A program made the position numbers and the translations under genes. From contig NC_092628.1 in assembly GCF_039555335.1 (NCBI RefSeq), forward strand, positions 95,987,782 to 96,051,781: a DNA stretch of 64,000 bases, given 5' to 3'. Shown here one piece after another: positions 24,801 to 36,800 of the stretch. The stretch is from Amphiura filiformis (lineage: Eukaryota; Echinodermata; Ophiuroidea; Amphilepidida; Amphiuridae). A model generated the notes under the pieces. That model had not been told where the DNA came from, ran no database searches, and saw nothing but the letters and a program-made list of their open reading frames with translations. The number at the start of each line of letters is the position of its first letter. The first letter of the stretch is position 1.

Positions 24801-27800
24801 TCTACCATGAAATATATTGGCACCTCATTCACTCAACAATCCATATTGTATTGGGATATTCCACTTGAAATAAATACACCCTTATGGAAGACATGACGTT
24901 AATCTTGCACACAGGGAGTGTGAATTTTAAATGGGGTGACCTGAATGGGTGACTCAATTTGAAATTTACACCCCCTGTGTGGGAAAATAAGGTAATGTCT
25001 TCCATAAGGGTGTATGGATTTCAACTAGAATAGCCCAGATCCCAGATACATAGGATGCGAGCATTGACAAGTGAGAAAGGGCTATGTTGAGAACTGTATT
25101 TTTGTTTATAATGATATTAGTATCTGAAATATATGATGCAGAGTTCATTTCATCAAAATTTGTGACTTACTGAATTAAAATCAATATTAATTGTTAGATC
25201 CTGATTTGGTGGTACACACCCAGCACACGTTGCATTGATGTTATCTAACCTCTCCGACACATCCTCTAGCTCAGTCCTAAGAGTTTCTCCTTGTTGGATC
25301 AGGATTGTTCCAGATTCATTCATACGTAGCAGAGTAACATGTGTATCATTCAAATCTGTGTTACAAAACAAATACTAATTTATTTATTGCTCAGTCCAAA
25401 TGACCATACATATTACAGGGTTGTGCCACAAATGTGTCTCATTGTTGGGCCTTTGGTATAAAAAAAAATTGCTTCTTTGGTAAATTTTCGTCTAAACTTT
25501 TATTTTCAAAAGATTTCAATCCATTTTGGCCAAAAATAGCAGCTTTTAATTTCATACAGCCAAAAAAATCTCCCAAATGCAAAATCTAGGTCTATAGGGC
25601 CCATAGAACAGGATTTTTGGTCACCTGATGTGCCATTTCCACTGCAACTAAACCTGATGATATATATTCTATGGCTTATATACATATGCACATCAAAATT
25701 CAGTTTGTGAATTTTGCCATTTTTAACTCACCATGGATAAGTTTTTCAAACTCATCAAATAGAGCTTGCACTTGAACTTCCTCTAATAGATAATCTTCAA
25801 CAGGTGCAGCTATTAGCATGCCTACATCTAAGAGAAAGATACAAGCAACAAATAAAATTGGGTCACTTTCTGGGTCATGATGCTTTGCTCTATAAGCAAT
25901 ACCAAAATACAAACATACCGTACTGACGCGAGTATAGTCCCACCCAAATGCATTGAATTTGAATGCATTTGAAATTATTAATAGAGTATGACATGAATAC
26001 AAATTATCAATTTTCATATTAAAAATAGGTCAATCATGAATGATCCTAGCATTTAGGTCTAGGTCCTGGGACACTCCAAAGCCGAAAAAATAAATAACTT
26101 CAATTCCTAAAATGTTGTCACAATATAATATAACACACAACTTTAAGATTATAAAAAAAACATAGGTGGAGTTAGATTGGTCCAACATAAAAAAATATGG
26201 GCAACTAAGTAGACACAAACTACTTTTGCTGATCTGATGATGATGCAATTGAATAAGCCAATCAGAACCATTTTAGAGCAGTTATTCATAATATATCAAA
26301 TTTAAACAACCTTTTTCTTTTCTTCCTTAAAAGTATTCAATGTGGGCAGTAAATTTAGGGTAGGTTTGGTTACGCCACCCCAAACATTTTGTAAAATAAA
26401 ACATAATTGAGCAGTACTAACTAAACAACTTCAAAAGGAAGCAATTGGTAACATAGTTTTGTGCGGTGTTTTTGTTTTGCATCAACTATCTGGTGCTTAA
26501 TATTTTGCTTATTTCTCCGACGTCCGTGTTTTGTAGATATATAGCGCTTTTCGTTTGTATTTTTTCTCTACAATCCTGCATTGCTTTTTTCACCTGAAGA
26601 AGGGCTAGGCCCGATACCGGTTATGTAATTGAAATATATTCACGGCAATTCTGTCACTTGTAAACGCAAATCAACTTATGGCATTTCAAAGATATTTTGA
26701 AAAGAAAAACATTATGGTTTGTGGTACTCACTTTGTAGGTCATCAAGAGCAAGATCTTCCACATATTCATACTCATCTTCTAAAATGTGACTTAGTTGCT
26801 GTGATATGCAAATAATGTTAAAAACAAAATGGCTAGAATACTTAATAATGATATCAGTAGAAGCAGGCATCTGTTGAAACCATGATAATTTTGAACAGCA
26901 CAGAAAAAAAGCAATACATCCATTTTGTGAGTGGGTGTCTGGGCAATATACAAAAGGTGCGATTGATGCCAGCACCGTCAGGTCGCTCCTGCATCGTCGG
27001 TCTAATTTTAACCGATTTTCGCCGTTTTTACTGCATTTTAGTGTACATTATTTTTACTGTGGACTGTTTTATGTGCATGGAACGTCAAAATGTTTGTGTT
27101 GCCGAGATATCGTTCTTCATTTTTCCATATTTTGTGGACGATTTCTGTACTATATTTACTGGATGTTAGCGTTGAATGGGTACGTACACATAGAACACGT
27201 AGTAACTTTACTGGTTTGTTGATCAATACCACTGAATCGATCGACAATCATCATGAGAATAATACAAAGAGCAACATTGAGCGTATTAGTTTCAGCCGTG
27301 ATTATTTGCTTTCATTTAGAACATCTCCACCCGGTACTGAATTATACATTGATTGTGGTATGACTGAGAACCTATGCACGCATCTTGCTGATTTGAATAT
27401 ACTCAAGCGATCATGCCCTTTTCATGAACGACCCAAACCACCCAGCCGTAAAGTTAAGAATAAACGCTGGAAGAAGAGAGGAAAGGGACGAAAAAGTCAG
27501 AAACAACAGATTTATTCAATCCCTGTTATTCAGAACTGGTTTGAACTTGAACAACTTACGCGGTTTGCCCAAACACAATGAAAAACTTCTTAATCTTCGC
27601 TTATGGAATGCAAGATCTGCATGCAACAAAACTATTCAAATTTTTGACAACATAGTAGACAATGATGCTGATGTATTTGTAATTACAGAAACATGGCTAG
27701 CTGAGAATGACCGTGTTGTGATTGGGGAATTGCTCCCACAAGGGTATTCATTCATGAATTTCCCTAGGAAACTCGATCCGCATGGTGGCATTGGGATCAT

Positions 27801-30800
27801 ATACAAGTCTAATCTTAATATTCAAAAAGCTCCAACTGACATTGATACGCCATCTTTTGAACATGCATCTGTCATAATTAAGAAACTTGGCATTAGACTT
27901 ATCCTAGTGTATCGCCCCCCTCCGTCGAAAGAAAATGGCCTTAAAGTGCCGCAATTTCTTGAGGAGTTCGATGCATTCATCAACGAAATTAGCATGGCCC
28001 CTGTAAAGACTTTACTATTAGGCGACTTTAACATCCATGTCGACCTCCCATCCAAACCTGATTCTGCTCGATTCCTAGAATCACTCGCTGAAAATGGTTT
28101 CCAACAGCATGTTCATCAGTCTACTCATAAGGACGGACACACTTTGGACCTGATCATATCTCGCAATGAAGAAAATCTTGTAACTAAGTGCCAAGTCTTG
28201 CCAACGCTAGGATCTGATCATGAACTTATTAACTGTGCAATAAATTGTGAGAAACCCCAACCTATGAAAGTTTCAAGTAATGTTAGAAATATAAAGGGGA
28301 TTGATAGTGTTTCATTTGCTAATGACCTTGCATCAAGTTTGAGCGACCTGGACTTTGGTGAGGACTCTGCTGAGGAGATGCTTGGGAAGTTTGACTCTTC
28401 TATTCTAGGTGTGTTGAACACCCATGCACCTCCGCGGCAGAGTGCTCGCAGTATCAAGCCCACGTCGCCCTGGTTTGATGAAACAATCAGAGATGCTAGA
28501 CGTAACGTAGACAATGTGAAAGAAAGTGGTTAAAAAGTAAGAACCAATGTGATCATGATGACTATGTTGAACAAACTAAGGTTACTAGTAAACTCATACA
28601 ACATGCCAAGGAAAACTATTATCAAGAACAACTTGAGAATTCAAGCAATAAGAACATGTTTGTGACTCTGAACAAACTCTTGAACAATGTTACTAAACAA
28701 CTTCCTGACTTTGATAATTTGAATGAAATGTGCAATTCATTTGCCAGATTCTTTGTTGAAAAGGTTTCTAAAATCAGGCAGGATCTTGATAGTGTACCTA
28801 GTGCTCTTCCAGATTGCAAACCTTTAGAGTACTGTCAGAATCTTTTAAGCAAAAATGTTTCTTTGTCTTCATTTAACCAGGTCACTGTTGAAGAGGTGTG
28901 TAAAATCATATCATCTATGCCACCCAAATCATGTGCTTTAGATACCATTCCTCTGTGGTTGTTTAAAGAGAACGTTGAATTGTTGTGTAAACCGTTAACA
29001 TCTATAATTAATGTGTCTTTAAGTACAGGTGTCTTTCCATCTAAGCTCCGTGAGGCGATTGTATCCCCCTCTTGAAGAAGCCTTCCCTCGACAAAGAGGT
29101 TTTAAAGAATTTCCGCCCAGTGTCAAATATAAGCTATGTGTCTAAGTTAATGGAGAAGGTGGGTGTGTAGGCAGATTAAAGACCATCTCAATTCCCACGA
29201 CCTCCTAGAACCATTCCAATCCACGTACAGAGAACTGCATTGCACAGAAACTGCTCTCCTTCGTGTTAGAACTGATATACTAAGATCTATGGACGAAAAT
29301 AATGCTGTTGCGGTTGTATTACTCGATTTATCCGCCGCATTCGATGCGGTAGACCATGCCATCCTATTGAATCGGCTTAAGCACACCTATGGAATATGTG
29401 GCACAGCCTTGGCATGGATATCATCTTATCTTCAAAATCGTTCTTTTCGCAGATCCGTCCGGAGATGCTTCATCTAGCAATCACGCTCTCCATTATGGGA
29501 TTCCACAGGGCTCTGTGGTTGGCCCGCTCTTCTTCGTTTTGTATACATGTTGTCTTGGTGCTATCATTCAGAAGTACAAGATCAAGTACCATATGTATGC
29601 CGATGATGTGCAGCTTTATTTACCGTTTAATGCTAAATCCGAAAGTGATATCAAATTTGCCATTGACAAACTCTCTTCTTGTATTAAGGAGGCACACAGG
29701 ATCACTGAAGTGTTACATGGCCAAAATTGAGTTTTCATCACTAATGTCATCTTCACACCCTATTTTATCTTGTCATTAATAGATTTTAAAGAAATCTTAA
29801 AATTTGAACCATAAGAAAAGCTATTTTAAAGACCCTTTTTCATTAAAAATTTGTCAAAATGCAAAAGCAAATAACATCATTGTTTTCCCGCAATAGATCG
29901 CGTTCGCGAAATGCGTACTTCGGCGTACAGCTAGCAAAAACACGCACACAAGGTAAACTGGATGGGCGGGTGATTGCTGATTCAGGCGCTGGAGTCGCCA
30001 ATCGCGATCACTACCGTATTTTATCGTATTGATCTCTTCCAAGGTATAGGTAAAGCTTGCACCATTGCATTGCGAAACTGCGGGCCGACAGACCACCACC
30101 GTCCCGGCCCAGAATCAGTAGGCCTACTCGTTAAATTTCGCCAAAAAAAAAAGTGCTGGTAGTGGTATAAATTTTACGGTCTTTTTTTTATATGGACATA
30201 AATAGTGATTTTTTTTGTTTATGTTTTGTTTTTCAAGTTTCATTCTGAAAATTTATCTGTAAGAAGTAGTTACCCGTAAGAAGCCCTGTAATGATGACGC
30301 AATCTGGTAGATATGATAGAAAACGTAGGCCCTAAATATTTTGCTAATAGGCTAGACTTAGCCCGTATAGTACATCATTAGGCTTATTATTTTATGTTTA
30401 AAAATTTGTTTTGTTTTATTTCATTCATTCATTCATTCATTCATTCATTCATTCATTCATTTCATTGTTATTATTTGATTTACCAAGTTGGTGTAGTTGG
30501 ACAAGAAACGATAGGCATATATATTTTATGCAGTCCCAGCCTTGGTTAGGGGGCCTCTGCGGTCGTTCAGTTTCGTCTTAATTTTGAAGACCATAAAAAA
30601 TAGGCAAGCAGTTACTACCGGTAGGCCTATATTAAATACCTAAGGCCCTGAATAATGTTTCAAAGTTTATTAAAACACGGATTTAAGATTCATTTTCAAA
30701 CGTTCTCTATACTCCTGATTGACCGTAACGCAATGTCAAAAAACGTTGACATTTCAATACAATCATATCGATCATCTAGGCACAGGCCTACAACTGTAAG

Positions 30801-33800
30801 TCAAAAATTTCGATATTTGATCAATGATCGGCATAGCGAGCACGCGTTTATGAAAGCATTTTCGTGAATGTTTTAATGCTAAATAATTTCAAACGAAAAC
30901 ATAATCGAAAAACGCAAATTGCGTGCTTTTTCATAACCCATTTAACTACATTTCCATTAGTAGGCCTATTAGGTCTACCATGCCATGATTGCGATAAAAG
31001 CTTTTGGTTTTACAACACTTTTTGCGAATGTTTTGGCCGCATGTCTTTTTATTTGCAATGTTTGTCTGGCTTTCAACTTTCACGTTTATAATGTTTTCTG
31101 CATATTTTAAAAGGTAAACTGCTTTAAAGCATTTTTCGTGAATGTTTTCATGCAATGTTTAAAAACGCTCTTTACAGCATGATGCCTATTATATAGGCTA
31201 CTGTATAATCATACAGGGTCGTAAAACCACACTCTAATTTAAGCCATAAGTTTTCCGTTTTCTACTTTTGAAATTCGGTTTTGTTAGGCTATATGTCAAT
31301 TTCCGTGTATTTTCGTTTTCTTGTGACCTCTCCGTGTTTTGCCCGTGTAACATATAGGCCTAGCCATACTTTTTGTCCGTTTTACAATAAGTTTATTCAA
31401 GACATATTTAATACAACTTTTACCCCACTTTTTACACGTTTATTTGATTGAAAACAACAACAGACACACTTTTTAAAATTTTTTTGTTGTATTTTTATTC
31501 ACTTTTTATGCGGTACAAAATATTTTATAACTTTATTGTGGCTTTAGGCCTATAATAGGACTATGACTTTTATGCGTGTTTGATATTCCGTAAAAGGTGT
31601 AGGCCTATATAATAACGGACTTTAAAATGCATAACTTTGGCGCGGACGGGCCGCTGTGGTGCTTGTCAAGCACCAATGCAAAAAAAGCCATTTCCATTTG
31701 AGAAAGTTTATTACCAAAAAGAAAAAGCAACGAGTAGTAACAACATCATGTTTGCGGTTCAGAAAAGGACAATGGACATAAAATAATTGCTTGTCAGTTA
31801 TTCTATGCTATTTTTAATGTTCTGATGTCAGCAATTTTAATACAGAGCATGATCTTTTTTTTATACGGAACATGACAAAATTGTGCTTAAATAAACATGG
31901 TTTCGTTTGCGGCAACACGACCATGCACTGTGCAACGTATTCGCGTATTAACCAGTCTGTCTGTCCGCGCGCCCAGTCGCTCCTCAAACGCCGACGCGAC
32001 GCCGCGGCCTTGCCAGACGCTCTGCTGCACCATGGAAACAAGACTGAAGTAAATAAAATGGCTACTCCATGTGGATAAACATCTGCCGAATGTGCACGGA
32101 TAATTTTGTCATATTGTATATTTTACCTTCTAAATCACCAAAAAAATGCCAATCTGCTGCAGTTGGACGCCCCGTCTCATTTTCTAACTTGACCAAACGT
32201 CACAAATCACCGGATTATTTATTTATGGAATAATCTTCAAAAATGGACCTAAAATCCGCTGTATTTTTCTAAATCGCGATTTTCGGCAAGTTCATTTTTG
32301 ACCACTTTTAACCATTTTTGGTCCGTCATAGCGTCTAAATGAAGCATCTCTGAGGTAAGTTTTTAAGTCAAACGTTTAGATATGATCAAATTCTAGAAAG
32401 TGTTTTTTTATTTTTTTAAATTAGGGCCTAGAACTTTTTTTATCACCCATGATTCAAAAATTTGAACACGGGTCTCACGTTTTTACTGATTTTTTGCCTA
32501 TATTTTAAAAACTAAGCAAAATTTCAAAAAATAAAAAACACTTTCTTGATTTATTTGTCAAAATTAATAAAATTCATGTTTTATAGTTTTGATTTTCAAA
32601 TAAATTTTTATGGCGGACCAAAATTTTTGGTCAAAAAACCGCTTTTTGGGATTTTTTCAAAATTGTACTTTTTGACCCAAAACTGACATTTTAAATGGAT
32701 TTATGAGCTCATTTCCTTTCATAAAATGTATACTTTTATATACTTTACATAAATACTTTTCGAGTTATGAGGTGAATAATAATGGATAATTAGTGATCCT
32801 GTGTGCCACCTTAATGAAATCAGTGATTGGATGACTAGAAATAAGCTCAAACTTAACAGTGAAAAAACCGAGTTCTTTATAGCATCGTCTAACTATAACA
32901 TCAAATATATCAAGGACATCTGCATTAATATTGGTGGCAGCACTATATTGCAATCTCTTGTTATCAAAAACCTTGGTGTTGTCTTTGATCAGACGATGTC
33001 AATGACAGGACATGTGAAACACACGGCGAAGTCCATCAATTTCCACCTCCGTAACATCTACAGGATCCGTCGGTACATCACTGTTGATAGCTGCCACAAA
33101 CTTGTCCGCTCACTGATTTTATCCAGACTTGACTATTCAAATGCTATGATGTATGGCATCACATCCAAAGATCTGAAGAAACTTCAATCTCTGCAAAATA
33201 GGGCGGCGCGGATTGTGTTTAGATTGGATAGGAGACATTCATCAGCTCCATTGCTCAGAGAACTCCATTGGCTGCCTCTTGAATCCCGGATAGTTTTCAA
33301 ACTCATGCTGCTGGCTTATAAAGGTATCCATGGACTACTGCCGTCTTATCTCACCGAGTATCTCATTCCTTATGTTCCATCTAGAGAGAATTTGAGATCT
33401 GGTGACGACAAGTTACGTCTTGCCATACCACGCACAAAACAAACACTTGGGGACAAAGCCTTCACGGCAGCTGCACCGCGCCTTTGGAACTCTCTGCCCA
33501 TTCACATCCGCCAACTCCCTTCCATCCATAGATTCAAGAAATCGCTCAAAACCCATCTTTTTCCAACATGTTAATTTTCTACTTGCCTCTTGATAGTGAG
33601 CTTGTCACCTGTTTATATATGTTTTTTTGCATGTGTATATATTTAATTGTTGCTTAACAGTGTATGCAATGTTTTTAGTATGTGTAATGTAAGTTGTAAT
33701 TTAAGATGTAATTTTTAAAGTCTCTTTGTACAGCGCCTTGATCTCATTGATAAGGCGCTTCATAAATGCTGTTTAATAATAATAAAAGGTGCAATCAACA

Positions 33801-36800
33801 AATTCCAGTGCAGATATGTATAATGAGGTACTTTAAAATAAGCCTTTAACTTTGAGAAACTAAATTTATCAATACCTGGAATCACAAATTGTTTGCATTG
33901 ACCTCATTGATTTATGATCAAACAGCCACAAGCCCCAAATGTGCAATATGATTTACATGGTGGTAAACAACTTAACACTACACCCATGATTGATTCACAC
34001 ACAGATTTAGTCATTGGTGCATTGGATCTGATAACATTCAACCCATTCTCTGTAAGCTACACTGGTAGCCTGTGTAGAAGCGAAAACTAAATTCAAGTTT
34101 CTATTCTACTAATGGTATACAAATCCTACAATGGACTTGCATCTGCTTACTACATTGATGACCTGCTGACTGCATAATCCCAGCACACACACTAAGGTCA
34201 AGCACACAAGGATTGCTACAAACCCCTACTGCAGCTCGTAAATCAAGAACAACTTATGTAAATAGGACCTTTTCTATTGCAACACCAATTGCAAGAGAAT
34301 GGAATAGCATCAGACAATTGCTAAATTTACTTTATTATTGTTATTACTCACTCCAGAACTGCCAGTAGTAAACATCTGGAGATCATCAAGCACATCAAAT
34401 GAGGTTTGGAAGGATGTGTCTTTTGCTCTTGTCATGAAGGTGTTGGAAAAATCTATACAAACAGCACCAGCACTGCAGTGACAATAAGAAGAACAAGAAT
34501 AAAACCTTATTTGAAATAAACATGAACAATTTTCCTTCAATTACAATATTCACATTCTCTACTGTGAACCCATTTGAATTTTTGTTTTTTCGATGAACAT
34601 TATGTAATTTATACACATACATCCAGTTTATGGCTATGATGGTAAAATATACCAATCCGATGATAGAAACATGTATTTGGCAATATCACAAGCTTTTATG
34701 GTACAAACCAGGGATGTAAAGGGGCAACATATCCATTTCCTGAAAATCCATCTGGTCCTTGAACAGGTGGCTGAGGGCTTGCGTGGGGTACTGAACATTT
34801 AGGGGGTTTGTCCGAAGAATAGGCTGCAGGGTATCACACCCCTCCTAAAAAAGTTTTTTGGCTCTTTTTATGACAAATTGTGATGTGATTAAGCAAAATG
34901 AGTCGGATGTCAGGAATATTGATTTTGAGATATAGCTAATAATAGTATTCAACTTCCTTTGTATTTTATTTTTCTGAACAACAATAAAATGGCCATATCT
35001 CTGGAAGCGTACATCAAATTATGATAGGGTTTTCAGCAAAATAAAGCTCAAAGATTGGCTCATGTAATAAAATTAAAAATTGAATTTTAGTTTTGATCGA
35101 CATCAGACTCATTTTGCTTGATCGCATCACAATTATCATCACCCAATTCCGCAAATGCACATTTTTTTTACATTTCTGAATTCCTTTTTAGCCAAATTTC
35201 CGGAATTCTGGTAATTTCTGGAAGATTTGCATTCCTGGTACAAACCATTTTTCAAGATGGTACACTACCATGTCACAAATATACAGTAATCATTTATTTT
35301 TAGACTCATCTACAGACTCTGATCATTTGATGCACACAAGTAGATGCACTAAATTATAATTCTGTTCAACTGGACTTATGGGCTATGGTATCATGTCATA
35401 TCCATGATGCATCATCAGGCCTACTGATCTTGAATTGGCTCTGTATTCTTGACCTGTGACGTCACGGCGGTAGAAGTGACGTCATATTGGAGTCGTCAAG
35501 GAATTTTCATGATGGTTGGTTCATAACACTTGGACAAGTTGTATTGTAGTCCCCCTCCGCGATTCAAAGTTGGCTCCTCCCTGCGAACATATATTGCTTC
35601 TTTCATACCACCTATGTTCTTTGAAGTTGTGATTGGCTGCTTTGAAGTGTGTGTATACCGAGGAATCAATAAGCCCTGTACGTTGAACTGGGGCGATAAT
35701 GTTGTTGGCATATTCGCTTGTGGAGAGGCTGTCTTGTCTCTCCTATGTAGTAGTCCACACAGTCTGAATCCTGGCAAATGATCATATAAACAATATTGCT
35801 TTGTTTGCGTTGAGGAATCTTGTCCTTGGGGTGGACAACTTCTGTCTCAGAGTGTTACACGGTTTTAATGAGACTGGGATCTGGTGTTGTCCAATGATCC
35901 TCTTTAACTTCTCAGAGACATCCGAGACATAAGGGATGGTGATACGTAACTTAAGAGTGCTCGTAGAGGTGGTGGAAGCTTGAATAAATTATGATGGAGT
36001 CTTTTATGCGGTTTAAAGGCTTTTTGGAACGTCCAGTCCTTGTATCGGCAAGTACTTTGTATCCGCAAGTACCTAGGAAAATTCCTGAACGACTCCAGTG
36101 TGATGTCACTTCTACCACTGTGACGTCACAGGTCAAGAATACAGAGCCAATTCAAGATCAGTAGGCCTAATGATGCGTCATGGATAAGATGTGATACCGT
36201 AGCCATCTAAAACAATAAGTCCAGTTGAACAGAATTACCGGTTCATTAGTTTACTTACCATAACACAGCTAATGAGGATGCCAGGCAAACACTAAGACAG
36301 ATCTGTTTGCAGCATAAACTAGAGTTTTCTTGTTCACGTTTACCTCCACAGTTATCACAGCAACGACAACAAAAGAAGATGAGAGCAATCCATGGCAACA
36401 GGAGGAAGAACAGGATACCAATGATGAGGCAGATGATGATGCCTATAAAGCTCTCCATGCCCTAGTATGAAATGTAAAAAATGTTCAGGAAGATTAATTA
36501 AAGGTGGATAACCTGGTTGACAACCTCATCCCCCCACTTTATCCCATCAAAATGCAGATTTTGGTATCAGGTGAAAGCTCATATTTTTCTCATTAACATA
36601 CTGAAATTAGGTGTTCCAAATCGGTATATTTCCGGAGAAATCATCAAAAAACTGTTGAATTAGTCTCAATTTTGTGGAATACCACGTTTGAGACTAATTC
36701 AACAGTTTTTTGATCATATCTTCGGAAATACACCAATTTGGAACTCCTAATTTCAATATGTTAATGAGAAAAATAAGATCTCTCATTTGATATTTATTAC

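Larger units (their letters stand above)
26964..33783 (+). mobile_element. CR1-like LINE, near full length, split by a nested insertion
   Basis: Segments in order: upstream ORF (27,090-27,581), endonuclease (27,424-28,533), RT (28,600-29,683), then the RT C-terminus (32,815-33,574) after the 3.1-kb insertion. The 3' UTR has AAGGCGCTTCAT-type stem sequence and ends in ATA repeats at about 33,783. AAAAGGTGC occurs just before the 5' side (26,952-26,960) and directly after the tail (33,784-33,792), suggesting a target duplication. Several frameshifts show it is dead. It lies antisense in prominin intron 4. Confidence 0.88.

Noticed and set aside
29688-32810. A captured complete host gene inside the TTAA element
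   Set aside because: No exon series or long frame could be followed; only a GC-rich block and short frames are present.
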